From NCBI GenBank assembly GCA_028336925.1, contig JAOKVV010000018.1, positions 1 through 34,665 on the forward strand: DNA of 34,665 bases. Reading direction: 5' to 3'. Positions within the stretch are counted from its first letter, which is position 1. Each line of letters starts with the position of its first letter. This document shows positions 23,272 to 32,645 of the stretch, one piece after another. Origin of the DNA: Vicingaceae bacterium (GTDB lineage Bacteria; Bacteroidota; Bacteroidia; Flavobacteriales_E; Vicingaceae). Position numbers and translations under genes: made by a program. The notes beneath the pieces are model-generated. The model did no database searches and was not told the origin of the DNA. It worked only from the letters and a program-made list of their open reading frames with translations.

Positions 23272-24166
23272 ATGAAACATCTTTTTGCTTTTATTTCAGT
23301 AATAAACTTATGGGTTTTTACTTTTGGAACAATTTCAGTGAGTGCTCAAGAAAGTGATTCTTCCTTTCAATTTAACTTTAAGAAAAGTAATATCAACATC
23401 AAAAAAACCAAAGGGTAACTTTTACTTTTATTGGGGATACAACAGAGCATCTTATGCTAAAAGTGAAATTCACTTAAAAGGTCCTGACTATGATTTTATA
23501 CTATCAGATGTAAAAGCAAGAGACATGCCGGAAGAATTTTCTTCTGTATATTTCGATATCAATAAATTAACCATCCCTCAATTTAACTTCCGAGTTGGCT
23601 ATCATCTTTCTGATAAATATGCACTAGCCGTAGGATGGGACCACATGAAGTACCAGACAAGAAGCGGACAGCCTGCCATCATTACGGGTAGAATAGACGC
23701 TTCAGCTTCACCAACCTATGCAGGGTACTACAACCAATACGAAATAATTATGGATGAAGATAATTTGGTAAAAATGGAGCATTCTGACGGATTTAATGTG
23801 ATTAATTTGAACATAGAGCGTACCGATTTTCTTTACACTACAAAAGATCAAAACTTTGCTTTAGGTATTATTTCGGGTGCAGGTGCAGGAATTGCATTTC
23901 CATGGACCAACTCGTCCATTTTTGGCCAAAAAAATGACGATCGTCCGAAAATTTCAGGAATGGGTGCACATATTTATGGAGCCGCTCAAGCAACCGTATT
24001 TAAAAGATTCTTTTTGAGGTTAACTCTCCAAGGAGGTTTTGAAAATATGTGGGCGATAGCTACAGTTCCAAGAGGAGACCATTCTGCGCATGCTGAGCAA
24101 ACTATTTTTTATTATCAACGATCTCTAGTTCTAGGATATAACTTTAGATTATTTGACAAAAATTAG
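23272..24166 (+). CDS. Outer-membrane protein, interrupted by a one-base frameshift
   Basis: The ATG at 23272 opens a signal peptide (MKHLFAFISVINLWVFTFG…SVSAQ) and runs 47 codons to TAA 23416-23418. The body (…NFYFYWGYNRASYAKSEIHL… to FRLFDKN) continues in the next frame to 24166. Removing one A from the A7 run at 23401-23407 joins them into a 297-residue protein. Alternating strands, aromatic residues and a C-terminal ending FRLFDK suggest a beta-barrel of the small outer-membrane protein type. No relative by name is recognised. The shift may be an error, a pseudogene or slippage. Confidence 0.75.
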
Positions 24167-24800
24167 GCAATTTAAGAAGTGTGCGATCTATATCTAACAA
24201 GAGTATTCCTTGCTTCTATCCGATAAAGTATTTAATAACCTGAATTCGATCATGATTGTAAGGTTCAGATTTTCAAAAATAGTGATATAGAATGCAGTTT
24301 TTTAAATAGATAGCCTCGTGTAAGCAATTTGATTCATAACGAGCTATGTTGCTAAAAAAAACGTATTAAATTGTTGTATTTGGACAATATTTAAGGCTCA
24401 ACATTTCTAATGTGATTAATATTAAAGTCTATAAACGTTGATTTTAACATTAACTATATAGGTTGATAACTTAATTAATTTATAGTTTTTAAATTCTCAA
24501 AAACATTCGAATTCAAGTTTACAGATCGTATGTTAAATGAAACCAAAATGTATCGCACTTGTAATCAAACTCTAACTCATTAAAAATAGGAATGCAATTT
24601 AACTGATATATGATGAGACTTACTTTTTTGACCTTATCCCGAGTAGATTCAAAATGATAAAATACAAAAAACTTTATAAAACCTTTATATCAAAAAAGTC
24701 AAATGACAACGTCCAAATTATGATTCGTTTTTATCTTCCAAATTTTTAACCCAACACTTTGATATTATGAATTTTGCTTAAAAATTTAAGTAATATTATT
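24167..24800. other. 634-bp AT-rich gap without a gene; contains a decayed repeat copy
   Basis: No open frame with coding character was found on either strand. The right half (24616-24738) is a degraded relative of the repeat at 12068-12318. The left half has several short homopolymers and no clear hairpin, promoter or RNA. It separates the outer-membrane protein gene from the convergent PLP-enzyme gene. Confidence 0.6.
24616..24738. repeat. Decayed copy of the palindromic repeat family
   Basis: AGACTTACTTTTTTGA at the left and GACAACGT..AAATTA.GATTCGTTTTTAT at the right match the outer flanks of the element at 12068-12318 in order and orientation. The GC-rich centre is missing, so the copy is about half as long. 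Confidence 0.5.
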
Positions 24801-25958
24801 CTAATTATCAGCGAATAATGCTTGGTTTAAATCATTCTTTAAGTCATCGATAGATTCTATTCCCACAGAAAAGCGTACATCCTGATTCGTGATTCCCATT
24901 TTATCTCGTTCTTTTTGGCTTATACTTTTATGAGAAGTTAAATAAGGTGAACCAATCAATGATTCTACACCACCTAAACTAACCGCAGGACAAATAATTT
25001 GTAACGCTTTTTGAAACTTTATTGGATCTATTCCCGATTTTAAACGAAAACTCATCATGGCACCAAAACCGCCAATCATTTGCTTTTTAGCCAACTCAAA
25101 TTGAGAGTGACTCGCTAACCCGGGATAATACACCATTTCAATTTTATCATTAGCCTCGAGCCATGTTGCTAATTCCATTGCATTATCAGCCGCTCGTTCT
25201 ACACGGATATGAAGCGTTTTCATGCTTCGTTCAATTTCATAACATAAACGTGCATCTAAAGTAGCACCTAAATCTATTTGAGCAATTTGGATTTGATTTA
25301 TCAATTTAGCAGAACCACCTAAATAGCCGAAAATAATATCGCTGTGCCCTGAAAAATACTTTGTTCCCGAATGCATCACTAAATCAATCCCTAAATCCAA
25401 TGGTTTTTGAAAGATAGGTGTTGCAAAGGTGTTATCGGCAAATGTGATTAAATCATGCTCCTTTGCAAAATCAGCTACCATGGAAATATCCGTCAACTTC
25501 ATGAGGGGATTTGATGGGGTTTCTATATAAATCATTTTGGTAGAAGGCCTAATAGCACCGTCCAAATTGGCTTTACTTTCAATGGTAACAAAACTAATTT
25601 CAATGCCATACCGCTGTAATTGATGGTGCATAAAATGCGCAGTACCACCATATATATCGGCTTGAACAATGACATGATCTCCGGGCGCTAACAGACCAAT
25701 AAGCGCAGCAGAGATTGCTCCTAAACCGGAACTAAAAACCAATCCTTTCGCTGCATTTTCAAGCGCATTTATTTTATCTACAATAGCAATCTGATTAGAG
25801 GTATTGGCCATTCTAGGATATTTCATCTCATAATCTTCTAAATACTTAAATGCCGTAGATGTATGAATTGGTGTATTTACTCCTCCTAGATTTTCATCAA
25901 TTTGAGTACCTGAATGAACACATTTGGTAGCGGTTAGAATGGTTTTAGGCAATTTCAT
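24801..25958 (-). CDS. PLP-dependent trans-sulfuration enzyme (cystathionine gamma-synthase / beta-lyase type)
   Basis: 385 residues, normal for the Cys/Met metabolism PLP family. It has YGGTAHF (101-108 region), the cofactor aspartate in FADNTFATP, and the Schiff-base lysine K200 in SGTKYFSGHSD. The end SLGGVESLIGSPYLTSHKS…RFSVGIESIDDL is typical. Members make or cleave cystathionine or degrade methionine; sequence reading alone does not decide which. Upstream on the minus strand, TACTTTTG (plus positions 26021-26028) is a possible -7 promoter element. Likely monocistronic and divergent from the LOG gene. Confidence 0.92.
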   Translation of the reverse strand: MKLPKTILTATKCVHSGTQIDENLGGVNTPIHTSTAFKYLEDYEMKYPRMANTSNQIAIVDKINALENAAKGLVFSSGLGAISAALIGLLAPGDHVIVQADIYGGTAHFMHHQLQRYGIEISFVTIESKANLDGAIRPSTKMIYIETPSNPLMKLTDISMVADFAKEHDLITFADNTFATPIFQKPLDLGIDLVMHSGTKYFSGHSDIIFGYLGGSAKLINQIQIAQIDLGATLDARLCYEIERSMKTLHIRVERAADNAMELATWLEANDKIEMVYYPGLASHSQFELAKKQMIGGFGAMMSFRLKSGIDPIKFQKALQIICPAVSLGGVESLIGSPYLTSHKSISQKERDKMGITNQDVRFSVGIESIDDLKNDLNQALFADN

Positions 25959-26020
25959 AATTTGAAAAATTTAATTTGATCTAATCTCTATTTTGAGAAA
26001 AAAACCTTTTAAGCTGATTT

Positions 26021-26028
26021 CAAAAGTA
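26021..26028 (-). promoter_or_regulatory. Possible -7 element of the trans-sulfuration gene
   Basis: The minus-strand octamer TACTTTTG fits TAnnTTTG and would leave a leader of about 60 bases before the ATG at 25958. No clear -33 TTTG is found at the expected distance. Confidence 0.35.
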
Positions 26029-26073
26029 AGATTATAAGGAATACTGTAATATTGTTAAATAAAAATCTATCAC

Positions 26074-26655
26074 ATGAAAAGCATCGCGGTATTTTGTGCC
26101 TCTTCTAATGGAGCTACCCCCATTCATTTAAAAACTGCTTACCAACTTGGAAAGTTCTTAGCAGAAAACGATTATCAACTCATTTATGGAGGTGCTAGTG
26201 TGGGCTGCATGGGTGCGCTTGCTAAAGGAAGCATGGAAAATGGAGGAACTGTTATCGGTGTATTGCCTCATTTTTTAAATAAAAGAGAAGTGGCTGCTAC
26301 CCACGTTAGCGAATTAATAATGGTAGAAAGTATGCACGAACGAAAGCTTAAAATGCATGAATTAAGTGATGGCATCATTACATTGCCGGGAGGATATGGA
26401 ACAATGGAGGAGTTATTTGAAATGATGACTTGGGGTCAATTGGGTTTACACCAAAAACCAATGGCTATCTTGAATACCAATTCATTTTACACGCCACTCA
26501 TTTCACAATTAAAAGTGATGGAAAAGGAAGAGATGGTGCAAAGTCGGTTCGTGGAAATGATAATCGTTGATGAAAATATACCTCAGCTCATTCATAAAAT
26601 GGAAAACTACTCTGCCCCTATGGCAATAGAATTACTGCAGAAAAAGAATACCTAA
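26074..26655 (+). CDS. LOG family protein (nucleoside 5'-monophosphate phosphoribohydrolase)
   Basis: 193 residues, the family length. The motifs SMHERKLKMHELSDG and PGGYGTMEELFE (105-116) are the LOG/TIGR00730 signature that binds phosphate and catalyses release of base from nucleotide monophosphates. IYGGASVGCMGALAKG forms the Rossmann-like glycine loop. The stop is followed by the DinB gene ATG one base later, so the two genes are coupled. Confidence 0.94.
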   Translation: MKSIAVFCASSNGATPIHLKTAYQLGKFLAENDYQLIYGGASVGCMGALAKGSMENGGTVIGVLPHFLNKREVAATHVSELIMVESMHERKLKMHELSDGIITLPGGYGTMEELFEMMTWGQLGLHQKPMAILNTNSFYTPLISQLKVMEKEEMVQSRFVEMIIVDENIPQLIHKMENYSAPMAIELLQKKNT

Positions 26656-26656
26656 A

Positions 26657-27169
26657 ATGGATCAGTTAGTAAAAAAGTATCAGCGCTCAAGAGACCTAAA
26701 AAGCTGGATGCTCAATCAAGCAACTGCCAGTAACAGGAATAAGAATGAAATAAAACCAACCGAACAGTGGTCTATTAATCAGCTACTATTCCATCTCTAC
26801 AATGTGGAGAAATCGGTTTTAGGATATATTCAGCACAAGCACCAAAAAGGCGAACTAATCCATAAGGCAGGCATAAAGGCCAAAATAAGTTACCTATCAT
26901 TAAAGGTAATGCTCAAGACAACAATTAAATTTAAAGCGCCAAAAGTTGTGGAGCAAAATCCTGAGACATTGGATTTTGATACCTTAGTAAATGATTGGGA
27001 AGCTAGCCAAAATGAATTTGAAGCATTTTTAACCAATTTTCCAAACGAACTAAAAGGAATCGCTGTTTTTAGGCATCCTTATGCAGGATTTCTTTCCATT
27101 CAACAAACGATTGAATTTATCATTGACCATGCGGAACATCATAAAAGGCAAATGAAACGCTTGGTTTAA
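26657..27169 (+). CDS. DinB-like four-helix protein
   Basis: 170 residues. It has the DinB_2 pattern: an early helix with WSINQLLFHLYNVEKS (metal His) and a C-terminal HAEHHKRQMKRL with the other histidines. Such proteins are metal-binding four-helix bundles; some are thiol-transferases dependent on bacillithiol or mycothiol, others unknown. It starts one base after the LOG gene. The substrate cannot be told. Confidence 0.9.
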   Translation: MDQLVKKYQRSRDLKSWMLNQATASNRNKNEIKPTEQWSINQLLFHLYNVEKSVLGYIQHKHQKGELIHKAGIKAKISYLSLKVMLKTTIKFKAPKVVEQNPETLDFDTLVNDWEASQNEFEAFLTNFPNELKGIAVFRHPYAGFLSIQQTIEFIIDHAEHHKRQMKRLV

Positions 27170-27187
27170 ATAACCTGATTGACTATT

Positions 27188-27664
27188 TTAATCGCAAGAA
27201 ATATTGGGTTTAAGCTGAACAGGAAAATTGAGTGAATTGGCAATAAAACACATTTTATGAGCTTTCGAGTGAAGAGAAGCAGCTTTCTCTAGCATAGTTT
27301 TATCCTCAACTTTTATGGTTGGCTGAAGTAGTATTTTGGTAAATTGCCCTACTCCACTTTTCTCATCTTCGGTCATTTCGCCTTTTGGAACATCAGCGTA
27401 TGAAGTAACCACCACACCATTATCAGCACATAAATGCAAATACCAAAGCATGTGACAAGATGATACTGAATGAAGAAGCATTTCCTCTGGATTATATCGG
27501 CGCTCATCTCCTCTAAAAGCAGGATCTGCAGAACCTAAAATCGGCTGCACCTTTAAATCTCCTGTCTCTATCACAAAAGTGCGATCGTAGTCTGTGTAAG
27601 CTGAAGTACCTGAACCTGTATTTCCAGTCCATTTTAACTCTGCTGAATAGCTGTGTTTCCTCAT
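27188..27664 (-). CDS. OsmC family peroxiredoxin-like protein
   Basis: 158 residues. The two redox cysteines are C70 (SVSSCHMLWYLHLC) and C139 (HKMCFIANS), with NPEEMLLHSVSSCH the usual lead to the first. OsmC-type proteins reduce organic hydroperoxides with thiols. The C-terminus NFPVQLKPNISCD is normal. It is convergent with the DinB gene and probably monocistronic. Confidence 0.93.
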   Translation of the reverse strand: MRKHSYSAELKWTGNTGSGTSAYTDYDRTFVIETGDLKVQPILGSADPAFRGDERRYNPEEMLLHSVSSCHMLWYLHLCADNGVVVTSYADVPKGEMTEDEKSGVGQFTKILLQPTIKVEDKTMLEKAASLHSKAHKMCFIANSLNFPVQLKPNISCD

Positions 27665-27776
27665 ATCCGTTGTTTTTTTTCTAGCTTACCAAACCGTTGA
27701 TTTGATGCGGCTCATTTTTCGGATTCAAGTTAAATAAAAATCAATTAATCACCAATTTCTTTGATTCAATTTAGAA

Positions 27777-29063
27777 TTAATACCCATACTTATCATTCCA
27801 AAAGCGCTTCATACGCTCACGAAGTTCCCGCTCTCTGGCGTTATCGCCCATATCGTAAAACTTAGTATTGGCCACTTCTTCCGGCATAAATTCTTGCGGC
27901 ACAAAGTTTCCTGCACCATCATGGCTGTATTTATAAGCCTTACCATAACCAATTTCTTTCATCAGTTTGGTAGGTGCATTTCTTAACGCCAACGGCACGC
28001 CTAAATTTCCCGATTGTTTCACCTCAGCTTGAGCTTTATTTATGGCCATATAAGCAGCATTACTCTTAGCTGAGCAAGCTAAATAAGTAACTGCTTGTGA
28101 TAATATAATTCTACTTTCAGGCCAACCGATAACATTTACTGCTTGAAAGCAATTATTCGCAATTACAATAGCCGTGGGGTTTGCATTACCAATATCTTCA
28201 CTTGCCAAAATCAATAAACGACGAGCGATGAACTTAGCATCTTCTCCTCCTTCTATCATTCTCGCCAACCAATAAACAGCCGCATTTGGATCGCTTCCGC
28301 GAATGGATTTAATGAAAGCAGAAATAATGTCGTAATGCTGCTCTCCATCCTTATCATATCTGGCAATGGTTTGCTGAGCAACTGCAATTACTTTATCGTT
28401 TGTAATTTCAATTTTACCGGCATCATCGCTATGATTAATCGTCAACTCTAACAGGTTGAGCAATTTTCGTGCATCTCCGCCAGATAACTGCATTAAGGTT
28501 TGGTATTCTTTAAGTTCTACCGTTTTCTTCGAAAGCTCTTTGTCGTTTTTTAAGGCTGAATGTATCAAATCAAGCAATTCATCTTTAGTCAGTGGTTCTA
28601 AAATATAAACCTGACAACGAGATAATAAGGCGGAAATAACTTCAAAAGATGGATTTTCAGTAGTTGCTCCAATTAGGGTAACAATTCCTTGCTCAACTGC
28701 ACCCAATAGAGAGTCTTGCTGTGATTTGCTAAAGCGATGAATTTCATCTATAAACAATATTGGATTTCTATCAGCATTGAAAAATTGTTGTTTTTTAGCT
28801 TTATCTATTACCTCTCGTACATCTTTCACCCCTGAATTAATTGCGCTAAGCGTAAAAAAAGGACGATCGGTGGTGTGGGCTATAATATTGGCCAAGGTGG
28901 TTTTCCCAATTCCTGGAGTTCCCCACAAAATCATGGAAGGAACTAGCCCTTTATCAATTAATTTTCGGAGTACGGCCCCTTCTCCAATTAAATGCTTTTG
29001 ACCAATGTAGTTGTCAAAATTAGTGGGTCGTAATCGTTCTGCTAAGGGAATTAAGGAAGCCAT
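27777..29063 (-). CDS. rarA: Replication-associated recombination protein A (RarA/MgsA)
   Basis: I start at the ATG at 29063 ([13 protein letters not shown], 428 residues), which matches the family; the frame extends to 29096. In that longer numbering Walker A is GTPGIGKT (59-66) and Walker [10 protein letters not shown] (113-121), with the clamp-loader-type AAA+ lid and the C-terminal tetramerisation region ([33 protein letters not shown]…). RarA acts at stalled replication forks and the replisome with SSB. It lies 32 bases after the ACP phosphodiesterase-like gene. Confidence 0.96.
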   Translation of the reverse strand: MASLIPLAERLRPTNFDNYIGQKHLIGEGAVLRKLIDKGLVPSMILWGTPGIGKTTLANIIAHTTDRPFFTLSAINSGVKDVREVIDKAKKQQFFNADRNPILFIDEIHRFSKSQQDSLLGAVEQGIVTLIGATTENPSFEVISALLSRCQVYILEPLTKDELLDLIHSALKNDKELSKKTVELKEYQTLMQLSGGDARKLLNLLELTINHSDDAGKIEITNDKVIAVAQQTIARYDKDGEQHYDIISAFIKSIRGSDPNAAVYWLARMIEGGEDAKFIARRLLILASEDIGNANPTAIVIANNCFQAVNVIGWPESRIILSQAVTYLACSAKSNAAYMAINKAQAEVKQSGNLGVPLALRNAPTKLMKEIGYGKAYKYSHDGAGNFVPQEFMPEEVANTKFYDMGDNARERELRERMKRFWNDKYGY

Positions 29064-29095
29064 TTTTTTTAGGTGATTTTTCGCGAAATTAATCA

Positions 29096-29671
29096 TTATT
29101 GAAATAAACGGGTATGCGTTTCCAACTCAGGAAAAAAAGCATCAAATTCTGCCAAATACAGTTCTTCATCTTGACGAAGATATTCTGCGGCCAATTCCAT
29201 TTTAGAACCTTTAATCGTTCTTTTAGACATGCCGGTTAGGGCTCTGTCAATTCCTTCAATTTTTCGATAATTATACAACCAATTATCTCGCTCCATATAG
29301 CGAAACATAAAAGCAGCCTTTTCAGGAAGTACATGGTGAAATTCGTTGATTACCTCATAAGCTTTAAGCGTAAACTGTTCTAAATCCTGATTAGAATATT
29401 CACTCCATCGCTTTGCTAACAAGTAATCATAAAATACATCGGCAATAACCGGTGAAAATTTATGAAAAACTGGGCGTAGGCGTTTTTTGCTTTCTAAAAC
29501 AACCGGGTGTTCATCCGTAAACGTATCTATTGCTCGATGTTGTAACACCCCTTTCTGAATGGCTTCCGGAAATTTTAAATATTGATTGCCAACAATATGA
29601 TCCGCAATAAAGTTGCCAACCATTAATCCTTTATCGCCATTAGCGAGATAAAAATGAGCTAAATAATTCAC
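29096..29671 (-). CDS. ACP phosphodiesterase-like protein (AcpH family)
   Basis: 191 residues, the family length, beginning MNYLAHFYLANGDKGLMVGNF with GNFIADHIVG and HRAIDTFTDEHP, the HD-like pattern of acyl-carrier-protein phosphodiesterases that remove 4'-phosphopantetheine from ACP. FHKFSPVIADVFYDYLLAKRW is also conserved. Many Bacteroidota homologues have not been tested for this activity. It is probably co-transcribed with rarA. Confidence 0.9.
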   Translation of the reverse strand: MNYLAHFYLANGDKGLMVGNFIADHIVGNQYLKFPEAIQKGVLQHRAIDTFTDEHPVVLESKKRLRPVFHKFSPVIADVFYDYLLAKRWSEYSNQDLEQFTLKAYEVINEFHHVLPEKAAFMFRYMERDNWLYNYRKIEGIDRALTGMSKRTIKGSKMELAAEYLRQDEELYLAEFDAFFPELETHTRLFQ

Positions 29672-29755
29672 TTTTTAAAAGTAGTTTTTTAATTGGAGAT
29701 AGTTTAAGAAACTGAAGTGTTAGTAAATGGACTAATTGAATCATTGTCATACTTG

Positions 29756-29772
29756 CACGCCGGCGGGCAGGT
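29756..29772. repeat. GC-rich palindrome scrap
   Basis: ACGCCGGCGGGCAGG is far richer in GC than its surroundings and contains GCCGGC. It is like the cores of the palindromic repeats common in Bacteroidota (compare the core at 12183-12205). It lies between the divergent AcpH-like and mnmE genes. Confidence 0.4.
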
Positions 29773-29825
29773 TGATTCATTGACGAATTGTTACATTGTA
29801 ATATTGATTCATTAATTTCGCACCC

Positions 29826-31226
29826 GTGTATACAACTCAAGAAACCATCTGTGCATTAGCCACACCATCTGGCTCAGGAGCCATTGGCATTATCCGACTT
29901 TCAGGCCCAAAAGCTTATGAAATAGCGAACAGCTTATTTCATGGTAAAGATTTAACCCAACAAGCTTCTCACACCATTCATTTCGGAACTATTCGGGAGA
30001 AGGACAAAATAATTGACGAAGTATTGGTGAGTTTATTCAAAGGTCCTAATTCATATACAGGAGAAGATAGTGTAGAAATTTCTTGTCACGGTTCCTCATT
30101 TATCTTAGGAAAAGTAATTGCACTTTGCTTAAAGAATGGAGCTCGGTTTGCCAAAGCAGGTGAGTTTACTCAACGTGCCTTTGTTAATGGGAAATTAGAT
30201 TTAGCTCAAGCAGAAGCCGTAGCCGATTTAATTGCCTCAGAATCGGAAAGTGCACACGAATTAGCTATGAATCAAATGCGTGGTGGATTTTCTGATAAAA
30301 TTAAAACCTTGCGTGATGAGTTAATTCATTTTGCTTCATTGATTGAATTAGAATTAGATTTTGGTGAAGAGGATGTTGAGTTTGCAGATCGGGATGATTT
30401 AAAAGATTTAGTTGGCAGATTAACCGTTGTTCTATACAACTTAGTTCAATCGTTTTCTGCCGGAAATGTGCTAAAAAATGGCGTTCCAATTGCCATAGTA
30501 GGTGAACCAAATGTGGGCAAATCTACTTTGTTAAATACTATTCTGAACGAAGAGCGAGCCATTGTTTCGGACATAGCGGGAACTACTCGTGATGCGATAG
30601 AAGATGAAGTAAATTTAGGGGGAATCATCTTTCGATTTATTGATACAGCAGGTATTCGTGAAACTACCGATGTCGTAGAAAATATAGGAATAACCAAAAC
30701 CTATCAAAAGGTAGATCAAGCAACTGTAATTCTTTATTTGGTTGATGCCAAAAAAAGCAGCAAAGTAGAAATTCAAAAAACAGTAGCGACTATACAAGAG
30801 CGAATTGCCAATACCAACAAACGCCTTATCGTTGTTGCCAATAAATTAGAAGATGAGCTGAACGAGAAAAAAGAGGTACCATCGGCGATCTTAGACAAAT
30901 TTGAAAACTTGGAAGACGTACATTATTTATCTGCCTTGCAGAAAACTAATGTAGAAGAATTGTGCGCACATTTAGTAGAATTGGTAAAAGGTAACATCGT
31001 TTCAAACAGTAATGTAACAGTGAGCAATTACAGACACTACGAAGCTCTTTCTAAAGCTTATGAAGCATTAATAAAGGTTACTGATGGCCTAGAAGTTAAT
31101 ATTACAGGTGACTTTTTAGCCATGGATATTCGCCAATCGCTGCATTACTTAGGTGAGATTACAGGCGAAATCACAACGGATGATTTATTAGGTAATATCT
31201 TTAGCAAGTTTTGTATTGGAAAGTAG
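29826..31226 (+). CDS. mnmE: tRNA modification GTPase MnmE
   Basis: 466 residues, starting at GTG (MYTTQETICALATPSGSGAIG). The N-terminal formyl-THF-binding domain, helical domain and inserted G domain are present: GEPNVGKS (226-233), GTTRD (252-256), DTAG (273-276). The G4 box reads NKLE (339-342) rather than NKxD. The end FCIGK is the catalytic Cys motif. With MnmG it makes the cmnm5 modification of U34 in tRNA. The start lies shortly after an AT-rich leader and a GC-rich repeat scrap at 29757-29772. Confidence 0.97.
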   Translation: MYTTQETICALATPSGSGAIGIIRLSGPKAYEIANSLFHGKDLTQQASHTIHFGTIREKDKIIDEVLVSLFKGPNSYTGEDSVEISCHGSSFILGKVIALCLKNGARFAKAGEFTQRAFVNGKLDLAQAEAVADLIASESESAHELAMNQMRGGFSDKIKTLRDELIHFASLIELELDFGEEDVEFADRDDLKDLVGRLTVVLYNLVQSFSAGNVLKNGVPIAIVGEPNVGKSTLLNTILNEERAIVSDIAGTTRDAIEDEVNLGGIIFRFIDTAGIRETTDVVENIGITKTYQKVDQATVILYLVDAKKSSKVEIQKTVATIQERIANTNKRLIVVANKLEDELNEKKEVPSAILDKFENLEDVHYLSALQKTNVEELCAHLVELVKGNIVSNSNVTVSNYRHYEALSKAYEALIKVTDGLEVNITGDFLAMDIRQSLHYLGEITGEITTDDLLGNIFSKFCIGK

Positions 31227-31537
31227 GCACTCTTTACATCTTTTATTGTTGTATCTTGCATGTAAATACCATCAATTATGGAATTAAACCTATTATCGTT
31301 TAGTGCGTAACGACCTAAATAATTTGGAATTGCAAACTGTTTAGCCGAATTTATTAAATAAGGAAACACCACTTTAGCAAATGAATTGACGGAACTATTT
31401 TTGGAAGGTGATGTGATCGATATTACTATAAGTGACGGTCAATCAGGCACTGCTTTACGAGCACTGCGTAAACTCGATATCGATTAGGAAATCATTGAAT
31501 AGCCCAGAGTTTAGTATTCCCTATAAACATCCAACTT
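31227..31537. other. 311-bp gap with an unassigned gene remnant
   Basis: A plus-strand frame opens after TAA 31359-31361 and runs GNTTLANELTELFLEGDV… to ALRKLDID and TAG at about 31485-31487, without an ATG at its beginning. The wording looks coding but I cannot name it. A minus-strand frame overlapping the mnmE end also reads plausibly but is probably a shadow. The stretch seems to be gene debris between mnmE and the NTF2-like pseudogene. Confidence 0.35.
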
Positions 31538-31943
31538 ATGAAAGCAGCTTTTTTTGATTATTTCAAGCCTTTTCATATCCCTCGGGGTGCTTGCCCAAAA
31601 TAAAACAGCCGAAGAAATTGTTCAGGTCCATTTAGATGCCTACAATAACAGGGATATTGATGCATTCATGTTCTATATTGATGATAGTGTTGAATTTTAC
31701 AATGTAGAAGAATGTACCCCTCACTTAAAAGGAAAAGAAGAAGTTCAGGAGCGATATACCACATACTTTGAAAAGTCTCCATAGCTACATTCAGAAATCA
31801 CCAACAAGATGGTATTTGGGAACAAGGTAATTGACTATGAATACATCACTGGATCAAACGGCAGCAGTGAGCCTTTTGAACTTATATTTATGTATGAGGT
31901 AAAAGGAGATAAAATTGTAAAAAAAACCGCCATTAGTAAGTGA
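31538..31943 (+). pseudogene. NTF2/SnoaL-like secreted protein, frameshift and internal stop
   Basis: An ATG at 31538 begins a signal peptide. Removing one T from the T7 run at 31549-31555 gives MKAAFLIISSLFISLGVLAQ followed by AEEIVQVHLDAYNNRDIDAF, a typical SnoaL-like opening. The frame then hits TAG at 31782-31784 after FEKSP. Beyond it the same frame continues HSEITNKMVFGNKVIDYEY… to KKTAISK and TGA 31941-31943, which completes the fold (about 133 residues). Two lesions make this a likely pseudogene. Confidence 0.75.
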
Positions 31944-31965
31944 ATCAAGACTCACTATTTTCCGA

Positions 31966-32622
31966 TCACAACTCCATCAATAAGCCGCATCTGCTATTAT
32001 TCGTTTCATTCAGTGATGCGTTAAATTTTTTACTTAAACGACGTAGTTCATTTTTATCAATCTTTAAATCGTTAAGATAAATGGCTTGCTTGTAGTTATT
32101 GTCTTGAAACCACTGCATAATTTTATCTCTCAACAATTGTGTTCCCCAATAAAATCGCATTGTAGGAACTCCGGTAGCATATTCTACAGTTCCCGTCTGC
32201 ATTTCACCCCAAACGACATCATACGAATCAAAGCACTCCTTCAATGAATCAGTTTCTAAACTTATAGGAGTTTTCCGAGACTGTTCATACTTACCATAAT
32301 TGTCAGAAAGTATTCCTACTAGCCCTATTAATATTAACGAGTTCAATAAAGTAAATACAAACGATGGACGCCAATCTAATCGTGAGATATTTTCTATGAT
32401 TTGTCCGATTACAATTAATCCTAATCCATAAGGGTAATAAGGTGTTTTGGCAGCGTGAAGTATAAAGTAGCAGTAAATCAGAAGAAAACTTATTGAAAGA
32501 GTGAGCATCTCCCTCCCTCCTTTTTTTCTATTCAATAGGTAAAAAACACCTAAAGAAATAATATTAAGTATCAACCATTTGTTTTCGTCTAAGAAGTAAT
32601 ATTTCAAGTTAACAAATACCAT
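31966..32622 (-). CDS. C-terminal half of a split membrane glycosyltransferase
   Basis: 218 residues with four or five membrane helices in the first 115 and a soluble C-terminal domain (…DSYDVVWGEMQTGTVEYATGVPTMRFYWG…). Upstream its frame stays open and reads IDQVSANAEMVF, which fits onto the broken end of the next gene (APIL) if one T is added at about 32651. It is therefore the second half of one protein of about 450 residues, resembling polytopic lipid-linked sugar transferases. The name is tentative. Confidence 0.6.
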   Translation of the reverse strand: MVFVNLKYYFLDENKWLILNIISLGVFYLLNRKKGGREMLTLSISFLLIYCYFILHAAKTPYYPYGLGLIVIGQIIENISRLDWRPSFVFTLLNSLILIGLVGILSDNYGKYEQSRKTPISLETDSLKECFDSYDVVWGEMQTGTVEYATGVPTMRFYWGTQLLRDKIMQWFQDNNYKQAIYLNDLKIDKNELRRLSKKFNASLNETNNSRCGLLMEL

Positions 32623-32645
32623 TTCAGCATTTGCTGAAACCTGAT

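Noticed and set aside
31145-31372. 75-codon minus-strand frame after mnmE
   Set aside because: It overlaps the intact mnmE end antisense and has no recognisable motif.
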